Below are positions 45,389 to 54,144 of a DNA stretch of 64,000 nt, one piece after another. How positions within the stretch are numbered: position 1 is the stretch's first letter; every line of letters starts with the position of its first letter. The notes under the pieces were generated by a model. That model saw only the letters and a program-made list of their open reading frames with translations. It made no database searches and was not told where the DNA came from. Made by a program: the position numbers and the translations under genes. Origin of the DNA: Kiloniella spongiae (lineage in GTDB: Bacteria; Pseudomonadota; Alphaproteobacteria; Kiloniellales; Kiloniellaceae); the NCBI RefSeq assembly GCF_001026905.1, contig NZ_LAQL01000006.1, forward strand, positions 310,001 through 374,000, in the 5' to 3' direction.

Positions 45389-45763
45389 TTGGCTATTGAA
45401 GATCACCAAAATTGTCAGCCTGTAGGGTCCTCGGCGTCAGAAAAAGACGGTTGCTGTCAGGGGCTCCCTGAACTTGAGCACAAGGGCGTTGAAAGCCTGA
45501 GTAATATCTTCAAGACATTGGGTGATGAAGGTCGCTTGCGGCTTTGCTTGTGCTGTTTTCAGAACCCTTGTTCCGTGAGTGAACTTTCAGAGGCGACGGG
45601 GCAATCCCAGTCCTTGACCAGCCATAATCTACGTCATCTCAGAGATGCGCGTATACTGGTGTCTAAAAAGGTAGGACGTCAGGTTCACTATGAACTAGCC
45701 GATGATCATATTCGCCATGTCATTGCTGATATGGCGCATCATGTTTTGGAAGTTCACGATTAA
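45389..45763 (+). CDS. ArsR/SmtB-family metal-responsive repressor
   Basis: 124-residue winged-helix repressor with TTG start (45389); no in-frame ATG or GTG lies before the domain. LSNIFKTLGDEGRLRLCLCC and LSEATGQSQSLTSHNLRHLRD form the DNA-binding core. The C-terminal helix has D105-x-H107-x10-H118-x2-E121, exactly the spacing of the alpha5 zinc site of SmtB. It is also cysteine-rich (C9, C22, C23, C53, C55, C56, C61), with C61 near the alpha3 site cysteine. It probably controls the P-type ATPase 3 kb downstream, whose promoter has matching operators. Confidence 0.9.
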   Translation: MAIEDHQNCQPVGSSASEKDGCCQGLPELEHKGVESLSNIFKTLGDEGRLRLCLCCFQNPCSVSELSEATGQSQSLTSHNLRHLRDARILVSKKVGRQVHYELADDHIRHVIADMAHHVLEVHD

Positions 45764-45870
45764 AACCAGACGACAGAAACTATTCTGCAACAATTGATAC
45801 AAAATACTCGCTAGCAGCTTTTCGCACGCACTGTATAGTAGGGCAGATTTAATTCTATTACGGATTGTAT

Positions 45871-46443
45871 ATGCCCTCTTCAGTTCTTTTTTCCGTTCTT
45901 GTAATTGGCATTCCTGCCCTCGTAATTCTGTGGGGTATTTTTGCCTATAACCGCCTGGTGAAATACCGTCAGCAAGTTTCTGAAGGTTGGAGCGGTATTG
46001 ATGTGCAGTTGAAGAAACGGAGCAATTTGATTCCCAATCTAGTTAAGGTGGTAAAGGGGTATGCTGCGCACGAAAAATCGACACTGACCGAAGTCACGGA
46101 ATTAAGAGCGCAGTGTGTAAGTTCTACTGGAAGTGGTGTTGATCAACGAGGAAAGGTCGAAGGAGGTCTTACCTCTGCTCTGACAAGGTTGCTTCTGGTA
46201 GCAGAGAACTATCCGGATTTAAAAGCGGACGGTAGCTTTCGCGATCTTCAGTCCACGCTGACAGAAGTTGAAAATGATATCGAGATGGCGCGCCGCTATT
46301 ATAACGGCGCAGTACGTTTGATGAATGTTTCTGTCGAGAGTTTTCCAAGTAATTTAATCGCAAAACAGTTTCATTTTACCCGCGCAGAATACTTTCAACT
46401 GGAAAATCCAGATGATCGGCAGGCACCAGGAGTACAACTATGA
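45871..46443 (+). CDS. LemA family protein
   Basis: 190-residue protein from ATG 45871 (TTG 45865 less likely). An N-terminal membrane helix (about 4-24) precedes the LemA domain: YNRLVKYRQQVSEGWSGIDVQLKKRSNLIPNL in blocks, then VVKGYAAHEKSTLTEVTELR. The C-terminal AEYFQLENPDDRQAP is usual. The stop overlaps the start of the DUF2207 gene (ATGA), so they are one translational unit. LemA-DUF2207 pairs are common; their role at the membrane is undetermined. Confidence 0.92.
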   Translation: MPSSVLFSVLVIGIPALVILWGIFAYNRLVKYRQQVSEGWSGIDVQLKKRSNLIPNLVKVVKGYAAHEKSTLTEVTELRAQCVSSTGSGVDQRGKVEGGLTSALTRLLLVAENYPDLKADGSFRDLQSTLTEVENDIEMARRYYNGAVRLMNVSVESFPSNLIAKQFHFTRAEYFQLENPDDRQAPGVQL

Positions 46444-48377
46444 ACTATCAGATCTTTCGTAAGTGGAATTTCATTAATCTTCTATTTGGTGTTCTGATTA
46501 CCTTTGCGCCTTCTTTTGTGTTTGCGGATGAGAGAATAAAGCTGTTTGTTTCTGACATTGTTGTTCGCGAAGACAGTAGCTTAAAGGTGACCGAAACGAT
46601 CACTGTTCGTGCGGAAGGGCAGAATATCAGACGGGGTATCTATAGAGAGTTTCCCACAAAATACGAGATTCAGGGAAGACGCTATGCCGTTGGTTTTAAC
46701 CTTCTATCTGTCAAACGGGATGGTCAGAATGAATCCTATCATACCGAAGATTTAAGTAATGGTGTGCGTATTTATATGGGGCGATCCGATTATTTTCTGC
46801 CTGTTGGTGAATACACCTATGAAATCACCTATATAACGGACCGTCAGCTTACACATCTGGACACAATGGATGAGCTTTATTGGAGCGTAACTGGTAATGG
46901 TTGGGATTTCCCAATTGATAAGGTTGTTGCCAATGTTTATCTGCCTAACGGTGCGGAAGTTTTACAATCAATTGGGTATACAGGCTATTTCGGGGATGAT
47001 GGTGAAGATTATCAATCGACCAATGGAGTGTCATTTGCAACAACCCGCACTTTATCTGCCAGTGAAGGTTTAACAATTGCGATTGGGTGGCCAACCGGGT
47101 TTGTTTCTGTGCCCGATAGTTACGAACAGATGCAATATTATCTGGAAATTAACGCTAGTTTTTTGATCGGCCTAGTGACGCTTGTCATTATTACAGTGTA
47201 TTATTCTGTTGTCTGGTTTTATGCAGGTCGTGACCCTGCTGCAGGTATTGTCATTCCGCTTTTTGACGGTCCAAAAAATCTTTCTCCTGCAGCTGCTGGC
47301 TATCTGAGTAATTTGGGTTTTCGAAAGGGGTATAGTGAAAATACAGCCTTTGTCGTTGCCTTAACAAGTCTTGCTACAAAGGGGTACATTACGATTGACC
47401 AAAGCAAAAGTGACTATTCCCTGAAGAGAACAGCTAAAAGAGATCTGGATAGTTTGCCCCGTGGTGAGTGGACGATTATTGATCGATTACTACCAGATCC
47501 TGAAGATGAATATAAACTGAAACAAAAATATGACTCGAGATTTGCTTCTGTAGTGGATTTTTTTAAAGAAGCGGTAAGCGATGAATATGGATCGGGCTAT
47601 TTTGCGGCAAACACGGGGAAATGGCTTATTGGATTTTTGCTCGGGCTTAGTGGTATTATTTTGTCACTGGCTTATGCCGGAGGAGATCTTATTGTCCCTG
47701 CGCTCTTTTTTATGGCATTTTTTGGTATTTTTTCCGGCGTTATTTTACCACCTCTTTGCAGGGTTTTGTCCTATAAAATGATGAAATCAGGATTGCCAAA
47801 AAATCTTGCTGCGCTATTGCCACTTACAATTTTTTTGGTGATTCCCTACTGTTCCTTGTCTGTAGGTGAATTAATTACAGAACAGGCTTTTTCCGCTGAA
47901 AACTATAGCGTTATTCTTCTGATCGTTACTGTCACCCTGGTTTTTAGCTATTTGATGGAGGCTCCAAGTATAAAGGGGCGGAAAATCCTCGATCAATTGG
48001 AAGGTTATAAACTGTATTTGTCTGTAGCCGAAGGCGAACGATTAGAAGCAATTGGTCCTGAACCTGATTTTAACGAGCATGTGTTTGAACAACATCTGCC
48101 TTTTGCAATGGCTCTCGGGGTCGAAGATCAATGGTCGCAAAGATTACAAAGTTATCTCACAGTCATGAATCAAGTTCCGATGGACTATAAGCCGCGTTGG
48201 TATAGCGGAGACTCTTTTTCACGGAGTTCAAGTTCTATCGCCAGCAGTTTGACAAGCGGTATCGGGCATACGATTTCATCTGCTTCAAGTCCGCCGAGTT
48301 CTTCGTCCAGTAGTTCATCAAGTGGTGGTGGGTCCTCTGGCGGCGGCGGCGGTGGTGGCGGTGGCGGTGGTTGGTAA
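46440..48377 (+). CDS. DUF2207 membrane protein with Ser/Gly tail
   Basis: 645-residue protein. A signal peptide (about 1-29) precedes a beta-rich extracytoplasmic DUF2207 domain containing DIVVREDSSLKVTETITV and ELYWSVTGNGWDFPIDKV. Membrane helices lie near 238-260, 400-450 and 460-520. The C-terminus is low-complexity serine then an almost pure glycine stretch ending in GGGW, a usual DUF2207 ending. Its start overlaps the LemA stop. Function is unknown; the pair may act on the cell envelope. Confidence 0.92.
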   Translation: MNYQIFRKWNFINLLFGVLITFAPSFVFADERIKLFVSDIVVREDSSLKVTETITVRAEGQNIRRGIYREFPTKYEIQGRRYAVGFNLLSVKRDGQNESYHTEDLSNGVRIYMGRSDYFLPVGEYTYEITYITDRQLTHLDTMDELYWSVTGNGWDFPIDKVVANVYLPNGAEVLQSIGYTGYFGDDGEDYQSTNGVSFATTRTLSASEGLTIAIGWPTGFVSVPDSYEQMQYYLEINASFLIGLVTLVIITVYYSVVWFYAGRDPAAGIVIPLFDGPKNLSPAAAGYLSNLGFRKGYSENTAFVVALTSLATKGYITIDQSKSDYSLKRTAKRDLDSLPRGEWTIIDRLLPDPEDEYKLKQKYDSRFASVVDFFKEAVSDEYGSGYFAANTGKWLIGFLLGLSGIILSLAYAGGDLIVPALFFMAFFGIFSGVILPPLCRVLSYKMMKSGLPKNLAALLPLTIFLVIPYCSLSVGELITEQAFSAENYSVILLIVTVTLVFSYLMEAPSIKGRKILDQLEGYKLYLSVAEGERLEAIGPEPDFNEHVFEQHLPFAMALGVEDQWSQRLQSYLTVMNQVPMDYKPRWYSGDSFSRSSSSIASSLTSGIGHTISSASSPPSSSSSSSSSGGGSSGGGGGGGGGGGW

Positions 48378-48420
48378 AATAGGCCTCTACAGCGTTTGAA
48401 TTAAAATTTTCCCTCCACTC

Positions 48421-48449
48421 TTGACTTAATCCACACATGAATATATTTT
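48421..48449 (+). promoter_or_regulatory. promoter of the metal-efflux ATPase
   Basis: TTGACT (48421-48426) is followed by overlapping -10 candidates TATATT (48442, spacer 15) and TATTTT (48444, spacer 17). The -10 lies inside the first operator, so a bound repressor would block it. The spacer is not the 19-20 bp expected for MerR-type activation. Confidence 0.75.
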
Positions 48450-48468
48450 CATATGAATTATTATTCAT
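48437..48468. promoter_or_regulatory. two abutting ATGAA-N6-TTCAT operators
   Basis: ATGAA-TATATT-TTCAT (48437-48452) and ATGAA-TTATTA-TTCAT (48453-48468) are exact tandem copies of the TGAA-N6-TTCA core that zinc-sensing ArsR repressors such as CzrA bind. The block is enclosed by perfect 16-bp inverted arms at 48428-48443 and 48462-48477. The ArsR/SmtB regulator at 45389 is the obvious candidate ligand. Confidence 0.85.
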
Positions 48469-48481
48469 GTGTGGATTTGTT

Positions 48482-50881
48482 ATGACACAAACAATTCTGT
48501 TTATCGATCATATGCCTGAAGCGGAAAGCTGCGGGGATTGTCGGGATCGTATTGGTAAAAAGCTTGAAGCTTTACCCGGCCTGTCTTCTTATGAAGTTTC
48601 TCGTAAAGCGGTATCTTGGGTTGGTCGTGATGATATTAGGGATGCGATTATCGCAATCATAGCGGACATTAAAGGTCTGCATCATCATATGTCTTGGACA
48701 ATTAGTGGTATGGATTGCCCAAGTTGCGCAAAATCTATTGAAAAAGCTGTCGACAGATTGCCCGGAATTCATGCCGCGCGAATTTCTTTTGCGCGTGAGC
48801 GCCTAAACACGGATTATAATCCAAGTGAAGTTACGCAAGATGACATACAGAAGGTTGTCACAGGCTTGGGCTTTGGCCTGAATGAAGTCATAGATGGTGG
48901 TGTGGGTAAGGTCAAAAGAAGCTCAAATTGCTGTTCCTCTTCACAGGCTCAGAGCCAAGCATCGACAGCAACTCCTGCCCGTGATGTTGATGCCGGCGAT
49001 ATTGGTAGTCATCTTAATAATAAGCTAAAGGTATTCTTAAGCGGAAGTACTGGTAAGATGCTTATGGCGGGCGCTGCTCTTTTAATTGCGGTGGTGTTGG
49101 CTCAGTTTAACCCGACAAATGCACGCGTTTATTATAGCGCCGCGGCTTTGGTCGGTTTAGTTCCAATTTTTTTCAATACGTTAAGATCTATCCGTTTTGG
49201 TCAGTATTTTGGTATTCAGACCTTAATGACAGTTGCCGCGGTTGGCGCTTTGTTTTTGGGTGAGGCCCTTGAGGCCTCTATGGTTCTGTTCCTTTTTTTG
49301 ATCGGTGAAGCTCTGGAACAGCGGGCAGCAAATAAAGCGCGCGAAGGTGTGACCCTGCTTCTTGATTTACAGCCTAAAGTCGCCCGTCTGGTTCAGGGCA
49401 GCCATAGTCAGGAAGTCCGTGTTGAGGACTTATCCGTTGGTGATGTGATTGAAGTCCGTCCGGGTGAGAGATTACCTGCCGACGGAATTGTTCTCAATAA
49501 TATGGCTATATTGGATGAGTCTGCTTTGACAGGTGAATCTATCCCCCGGAATAGAGACATTAATGATGCTGCTCAGGCAGGGTCCCTTGTTCTTGAAAAG
49601 CTTACAACCTTTCGTGTGACATCGGAAGCTGGTGATAACACGTTGGACCGTATTATCAGATTGATCGAAGAATCAGAAGAACACAAAGCCCCGGTTGCGC
49701 GCTTTATTGATCGTTTTTCAGCTTGGTACACGCCAGCAATGATGATTGTTGCGCTATTGGTGGCTGTGATTCCTCCACTCTTTTTCAACGGGGCTTGGGA
49801 AGCCTGGATTTATAAAGCGCTGACGTTGCTCATTATCTCCTGCCCTTGTGCCTTGGTTATTTCTGTCCCGGCGGCGGTGACTTCATCCCTAGCCGCTTCG
49901 GCGCGGTGTGGGTTGTTGATTAAGGGCGGCGCAGCGTTGGAGCTATTGTCCCGGGCCAAGACCATGGCTTTTGATAAAACGGGTACCTTGACCAAAGGCA
50001 AACCACAGGTAACTGATGTTATGGCACAGGGTGATGTCCTAGAGATGGTTCGTCTAGCAGCGGCAGTGGAGAGAGGGTCTGGCCACCCCTTGGCAGAAGC
50101 GGTTGTTCGTTATGCTGAAGACCAAGAGGTTAATATTCCCGCTGTGTCTGATGCCCAGTCCATCACTGGAAAGGCTGCATTGGGTAGTGTTGGGGGACGT
50201 AGAGTCGCTGTTGGATCTACAGATTATTTTGCTGATGAACTCTCAGATGATGCAAATCTTTATAATCAGGTTCAGGGTCTTCTGGAACAGGGTAAAACGG
50301 TTGTTGTTGTTACAATTGATAATGCTCTTGCTGGGGTTCTGGCATTACGTGATGAGCCGCGTGAAGAGGCCAAAGATACTCTGAACCAGTTGCAGGAATT
50401 GGGTATTGAAACGGTTATGCTCACCGGGGATAACCCGAAAACAGGCAAGGCTTTAGGCCGTGAGTTGGGACTTGCTGTGAAGGCAGGTCTTATGCCTCAG
50501 GATAAGCTCAGGGAAATTGATGCGTTAGGGGGTAAAGGTACCGTTGTGATGGTTGGCGATGGTATCAACGATGCGCCTGCCCTCAAAGTTGCTGATGTTG
50601 GTATCGCAATGGGTGGTGGTACTGACGTTGCCTTGGAGGCTGCTGATATTGCCTTGATGCAAAACAGACTACAGGACTTACCAGCATTGATTCGTCGCGG
50701 ACGCCAGACCATGTTGAACATTCACCAAAATGTCGCGCTGGCGCTAGGTCTCAAGGGCATCTTTTTGATGACGACGTTATTTGGGATGACAGGACTGTGG
50801 ATGGCTGTGCTGGCTGATACAGGAGCAACGGTATTGGTGACCTTGAATGCTTTGCGGTTGTTGCGAAGTTCTTCAGATTAG
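48482..50881 (+). CDS. zntA: Zn/Cd/Pb-type P1B ATPase (heavy metal efflux)
   Basis: 799 residues from ATG 48482; the ORF extends to ATG 48437, but that start lies inside the operator. An N-terminal segment carries ESCGDC, then a heavy-metal-associated domain with MDCPSCAKS. A cysteine pair (SSNCCSS) precedes the helices. The core has LTGESIP, the metal-binding SCPCALVIS (Cys near 454), phosphorylation loop DKTGTLT (Asp498), GSGHPLAEA and GDGINDAP near 692. CPC and cysteine-rich ends point to Zn/Cd/Pb rather than Cu. Likely repressed by the ArsR protein at 45389. Confidence 0.94.
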   Translation: MTQTILFIDHMPEAESCGDCRDRIGKKLEALPGLSSYEVSRKAVSWVGRDDIRDAIIAIIADIKGLHHHMSWTISGMDCPSCAKSIEKAVDRLPGIHAARISFARERLNTDYNPSEVTQDDIQKVVTGLGFGLNEVIDGGVGKVKRSSNCCSSSQAQSQASTATPARDVDAGDIGSHLNNKLKVFLSGSTGKMLMAGAALLIAVVLAQFNPTNARVYYSAAALVGLVPIFFNTLRSIRFGQYFGIQTLMTVAAVGALFLGEALEASMVLFLFLIGEALEQRAANKAREGVTLLLDLQPKVARLVQGSHSQEVRVEDLSVGDVIEVRPGERLPADGIVLNNMAILDESALTGESIPRNRDINDAAQAGSLVLEKLTTFRVTSEAGDNTLDRIIRLIEESEEHKAPVARFIDRFSAWYTPAMMIVALLVAVIPPLFFNGAWEAWIYKALTLLIISCPCALVISVPAAVTSSLAASARCGLLIKGGAALELLSRAKTMAFDKTGTLTKGKPQVTDVMAQGDVLEMVRLAAAVERGSGHPLAEAVVRYAEDQEVNIPAVSDAQSITGKAALGSVGGRRVAVGSTDYFADELSDDANLYNQVQGLLEQGKTVVVVTIDNALAGVLALRDEPREEAKDTLNQLQELGIETVMLTGDNPKTGKALGRELGLAVKAGLMPQDKLREIDALGGKGTVVMVGDGINDAPALKVADVGIAMGGGTDVALEAADIALMQNRLQDLPALIRRGRQTMLNIHQNVALALGLKGIFLMTTLFGMTGLWMAVLADTGATVLVTLNALRLLRSSSD

Positions 50882-50905
50882 GTCGGCAGGGGCGTATTAT
50901 AGGTT

Positions 50906-51745
50906 TTAGAAGCTCTCGGGAAGATCAGCAATGTGTTTGTATTTTTCGAATTGCTCAAAAATGAGATTCAGGCGCTCTTCTGGAATTGGTGGGTGTTTAG
51001 GATCTAGCAAGGGGTTACAGAGAGGATCCAGAGCCGCATTTTGAAATTCGAGAGAAAGACTTAATCTCGGTGTTTTGGCGCTTAGGTGGCTTCGGCCACC
51101 CCAGTGATATAGATCCTGTCGCCATCCCAACACTGAACCAGCTTTGGCTGGCAGGCAGAGAATATCCTGTAAAGCGATTTGTGATGGATCGCTAATCGGA
51201 GTGTCGTAATCTTGCTCGCAACTAAGCGGAAGAACGGACATGCAACCATTTTCTGGTGTTGCATCTGTCAAAGGTATCCAAAGACTCAGCGAGACCAGCA
51301 TTTCCTGACCATACAGCTTGATCACTGATTGGTCAGCGCTGTCTCTATGTGGAGGCCAGCCTTTTGCTTTCCCTGGCTCGATGTACCAGGCCCAAAAATG
51401 GGGGAGCACATTATAGTTTTCCCCCAGAAAGTTCTGTAAAAGCGATCGCAGACGGAAAAACAATTCCCAGGTTTCGTCATAGAGATAAATGAATGCCTGT
51501 GGCAGGTCATTGCTATGGAGTCTTTCCATTGCCTGGCGAAGGAGGTGGATGTCCTGTTCAGCAAAAATGCCTTGGCAATTCAGGTATCCGTCTTGCCATA
51601 GAGAATCAGATACATTGGATAGTAGAGTACCATTGATTGTTTGCAGAGGAATTGCGTTAAGAGGATCTGAGCTGATCGTGAGTTGCGGATTGAGATCGCG
51701 CCAAAAAGAAATGCTTTTAAGTTGATCTTTTGTGATGTGGTCCAC
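50906..51745 (-). CDS. phytanoyl-CoA dioxygenase (PhyH)-like Fe(II)/2-oxoglutarate oxygenase
   Basis: 279-residue cupin-fold protein. The facial triad is readable as HRD (His133, Asp135) and YHWGGRS (His214), and LSLSLEFQN follows the 2-oxoglutarate arginine region. LSLWIPLTDATPENGCMSVLP is the PhyH core. Substrate unknown. The start is GTG 51745. It is convergent with zntA (24 bp apart) and lies before an unknown gene on the same strand. Confidence 0.82.
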   Translation of the reverse strand: MDHITKDQLKSISFWRDLNPQLTISSDPLNAIPLQTINGTLLSNVSDSLWQDGYLNCQGIFAEQDIHLLRQAMERLHSNDLPQAFIYLYDETWELFFRLRSLLQNFLGENYNVLPHFWAWYIEPGKAKGWPPHRDSADQSVIKLYGQEMLVSLSLWIPLTDATPENGCMSVLPLSCEQDYDTPISDPSQIALQDILCLPAKAGSVLGWRQDLYHWGGRSHLSAKTPRLSLSLEFQNAALDPLCNPLLDPKHPPIPEERLNLIFEQFEKYKHIADLPESF

Positions 51746-51772
51746 AGCTCTGTCCTGTATTAAAAGCGTGGG

Positions 51773-52117
51773 TTATTTATGTATATGCTGAGCCAGCGCA
51801 GCATCAAGAACGGCAGCGACCATAGCGCGTGCAGTATCTTCCAACAATTTTCCGTCGTCAGCTTTTGGCCCTTCAAGCTTCTCAAGCCTGTAATTTTCCG
51901 GAAGATCCGTAATTCCTGCTGCGGTGACGTCAGGGTGTTCTTTCAGCTCTGCGATCAGAGAAATACAGCCCTTCCACTTATGAGTCAGGGTTTTGATAAC
52001 GCGGTCTTTATCAACAGCAATTTCGTGCCATTTTTCATCTGCGTTCAGGTCTTCAAAACCCGGTCTTTTAGCCGCTTGTTGATAAATAACGGCGGCGGCT
52101 TTTTCTAAGTGTAGCAT
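51773..52117 (-). CDS. hypothetical protein, unknown family
   Basis: 114 residues, ATG 52115-52117, no family recognised. It is soluble, rich in charged and alanine residues, with a predicted helical N-terminus (LEKAAAVIYQQAAKRPGFED) and an alanine-rich C-terminal helix (LLEDTARAMVAAVLDAALAQ). The TAA is 27 bp upstream of the PhyH-like start on the same strand, so the two may be cotranscribed. A function should not be assigned. Confidence 0.65.
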   Translation of the reverse strand: MLHLEKAAAVIYQQAAKRPGFEDLNADEKWHEIAVDKDRVIKTLTHKWKGCISLIAELKEHPDVTAAGITDLPENYRLEKLEGPKADDGKLLEDTARAMVAAVLDAALAQHIHK

Positions 52118-52181
52118 AAATAAATCCTCTATTTAACGCCTTGTCTCATCTGTTTGATGATCAGGCAAGTGATAGATAGAT

Positions 52182-52703
52182 CTAGAAGTTCGATGTTGAG
52201 CGACGTGATGGTTCGAAATGCCCCTCGGGTGAAAGAAGAGAATAGCAGTAAGTCATGAAATATGATGGTGAAGCTTCGGCTGTTGCATCGTTTTGCGCAT
52301 AGGGGAGAATCAGGCGTAAATAGTGACAGATTTCTTCTTCCCGATAGAAAACTTCCCATATTTGCGGGGCTGATGCTTCGAAGGTTATTTTAAACTCTTC
52401 AAAATGGTTCTGATAGATTTCATTTGGTGTGCCATCAAGAACACTTTTACCGCGGAGATCTTCATTCGAAGAGGATGAAATCTCTGTGCCATCAAGGCGA
52501 TATATGAAGTCCAGTGGATCTTTCTGAATCTCAACAACACAAAATCGACCAAGGTGCTTACGGTACCTTAGCGGATCCATCTCACTTTTATAGGGATTAC
52601 CCTGAACAGGTTTATGATCTTGCCATATCTTCAAAATGCGAAGAATTTCGTCGGGAGCATCCGAAAAATCTGTAAGCGAAGAGGAATAATCATAATTGGC
52701 CAT
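52182..52703 (-). CDS. single PAS-domain protein
   Basis: 173-residue soluble protein of the alphaproteobacterial PAS_5-like type. RILKIWQDHKPVQGNPYKSE, MDPLRYRKHLGRFCVVEIQ, then FIYRLDGTEISSSS form the family's blocks. No output domain is attached, so any signalling role would be by protein interaction. ATG 52701-52703. The 107-bp gap to hemW contains nothing clear. Confidence 0.8.
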   Translation of the reverse strand: MANYDYSSSLTDFSDAPDEILRILKIWQDHKPVQGNPYKSEMDPLRYRKHLGRFCVVEIQKDPLDFIYRLDGTEISSSSNEDLRGKSVLDGTPNEIYQNHFEEFKITFEASAPQIWEVFYREEEICHYLRLILPYAQNDATAEASPSYFMTYCYSLLSPEGHFEPSRRSTSNF

Positions 52704-52810
52704 AGTTATTTCTGAAATGATTTAGAGCGATTGTCAACGAGGATAAAATGATATTTGCGTTCAAAAGATTAGCTTTGCATTTTGTCGCAATCACTAATGC
52801 GTCCCCTTGA

Positions 52811-54034
52811 TTATGCCAAAAGGTAAGAGAGGACACTATTTAGTCGGGTTCTACCTTCGTCTGTGGCTCTAATCCTTCTTTTATCGAGCGACAACAGGCC
52901 TTCTTGTTCAAGCTGTTCAACCTTTGTTAGTTGAATGAAATCACTCAGATTCAGGCCAGTTTCGTTCTGGATATCTTTTAGTTTGATTCCATCGCTCAGG
53001 CGTAATCCCATCATGAGCATTTCTTCAAACCGTTCCGTATCCGAAATAGAACTGTGGGTTCGTGTTGCATGGCCTGCCTGTTCGACTGTACTAAGCCAAA
53101 TTTCGGGTGCCCTGTGCTGTCTTGTTGCGATTTTGCTTCCCAAAAGTGTATTGTCTGCCAAAGTCAATCGTCCGTGAGCGCCGGGTCCAATGCCAATATA
53201 ATCGCCGTATCTCCAGTAGGTTAGGTTGTGGCGGCTTTCTTCTCCGGGGTTGGCATAGTTCGATATTTCGTAATTGGGCATACCGTGTTGGGCCATAACA
53301 TCGTTGGTAATATCGTAAAGTTCAGCAGCTGTATCAGGGTTGAGTTCTTTAAGTTCTCCCCGGCGACGCGCACCGTGGAACGGCGTATTCTCTTCGATTG
53401 TTAATTGATACAGGGAAAGGTGCCTGGTGCCTTCTGCTAGGGCCTGTTCCAGCTCGTCTTTCCAGCTTTGTTTATTTTGTGTAGGCCGTGCGTAGATCAA
53501 ATCAAAAGAAAAACGTTCAAAGTTTTGTCGGGCGACATCAATTGCCTTAAGGGCTTCCGCAGCCGAATGTTCGCGCCCCAGGAACCGGAGATCCTGATCA
53601 TTTAAAGACTGAATCCCGAGGGATACCCGGTTTATCCCTGCTTGGGCGAAAGCAGCAAATTTGTCAGATTCAACAGATGTCGGGTTGGCTTCGAGGGTAA
53701 TTTCAAGATCGTTATGGCTGGGCCAGTGTTTACGAATTCGTTGAATCAGAACTTTGGCAGTTTCCGGAGCCATAAGGGACGGCGTACCACCCCCAAAAAA
53801 AACGGAGCTGACAATTCGACCTTCACCACCAGAGGTCTTTAATAATTCTGCATAATGATCAAGTTCTTGTAAAAGGGCAGTCCGCCAACGTTTTTGAGAG
53901 ACTTCTTCGCGGACGTGGCTGTTAAAATCGCAATAGGGGCATTTCTTCAGGCAAAAAGGCCAGTGAATATAAATGCCAAATCCGCGCCGGGCGGCAGCAG
54001 GTAGATATGAGGCGGAACCTGGGGTATTGATCAA
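52811..54034 (-). CDS. hemW: radical SAM heme chaperone HemW
   Basis: 407-residue protein. The radical-SAM cluster motif is HWPFCLKKCPYCDFNSHV (CxxxCxxC at about 27-34). FFGGGTPSLM binds SAM, and LEANPTSVE and GINRVSLGIQSLND follow. The family inserts heme into proteins rather than oxidising coproporphyrinogen, despite older names. The only start is TTG 54034, with AAAAGG 9 nt upstream. It stands upstream of rdgB and rph on the same strand, a conserved order. Confidence 0.94.
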   Translation of the reverse strand: MINTPGSASYLPAAARRGFGIYIHWPFCLKKCPYCDFNSHVREEVSQKRWRTALLQELDHYAELLKTSGGEGRIVSSVFFGGGTPSLMAPETAKVLIQRIRKHWPSHNDLEITLEANPTSVESDKFAAFAQAGINRVSLGIQSLNDQDLRFLGREHSAAEALKAIDVARQNFERFSFDLIYARPTQNKQSWKDELEQALAEGTRHLSLYQLTIEENTPFHGARRRGELKELNPDTAAELYDITNDVMAQHGMPNYEISNYANPGEESRHNLTYWRYGDYIGIGPGAHGRLTLADNTLLGSKIATRQHRAPEIWLSTVEQAGHATRTHSSISDTERFEEMLMMGLRLSDGIKLKDIQNETGLNLSDFIQLTKVEQLEQEGLLSLDKRRIRATDEGRTRLNSVLSYLLA

Positions 54035-54144
54035 AATGCAGACCTTTTACAAATCAGCCACAATTCAGTTGATAACAAGTTCTGGAACAAGCTTTGGCCA
54101 GTTTCGCAGGCCAATCTAGCACAGTTTGGTCGTACGATCTGTGC

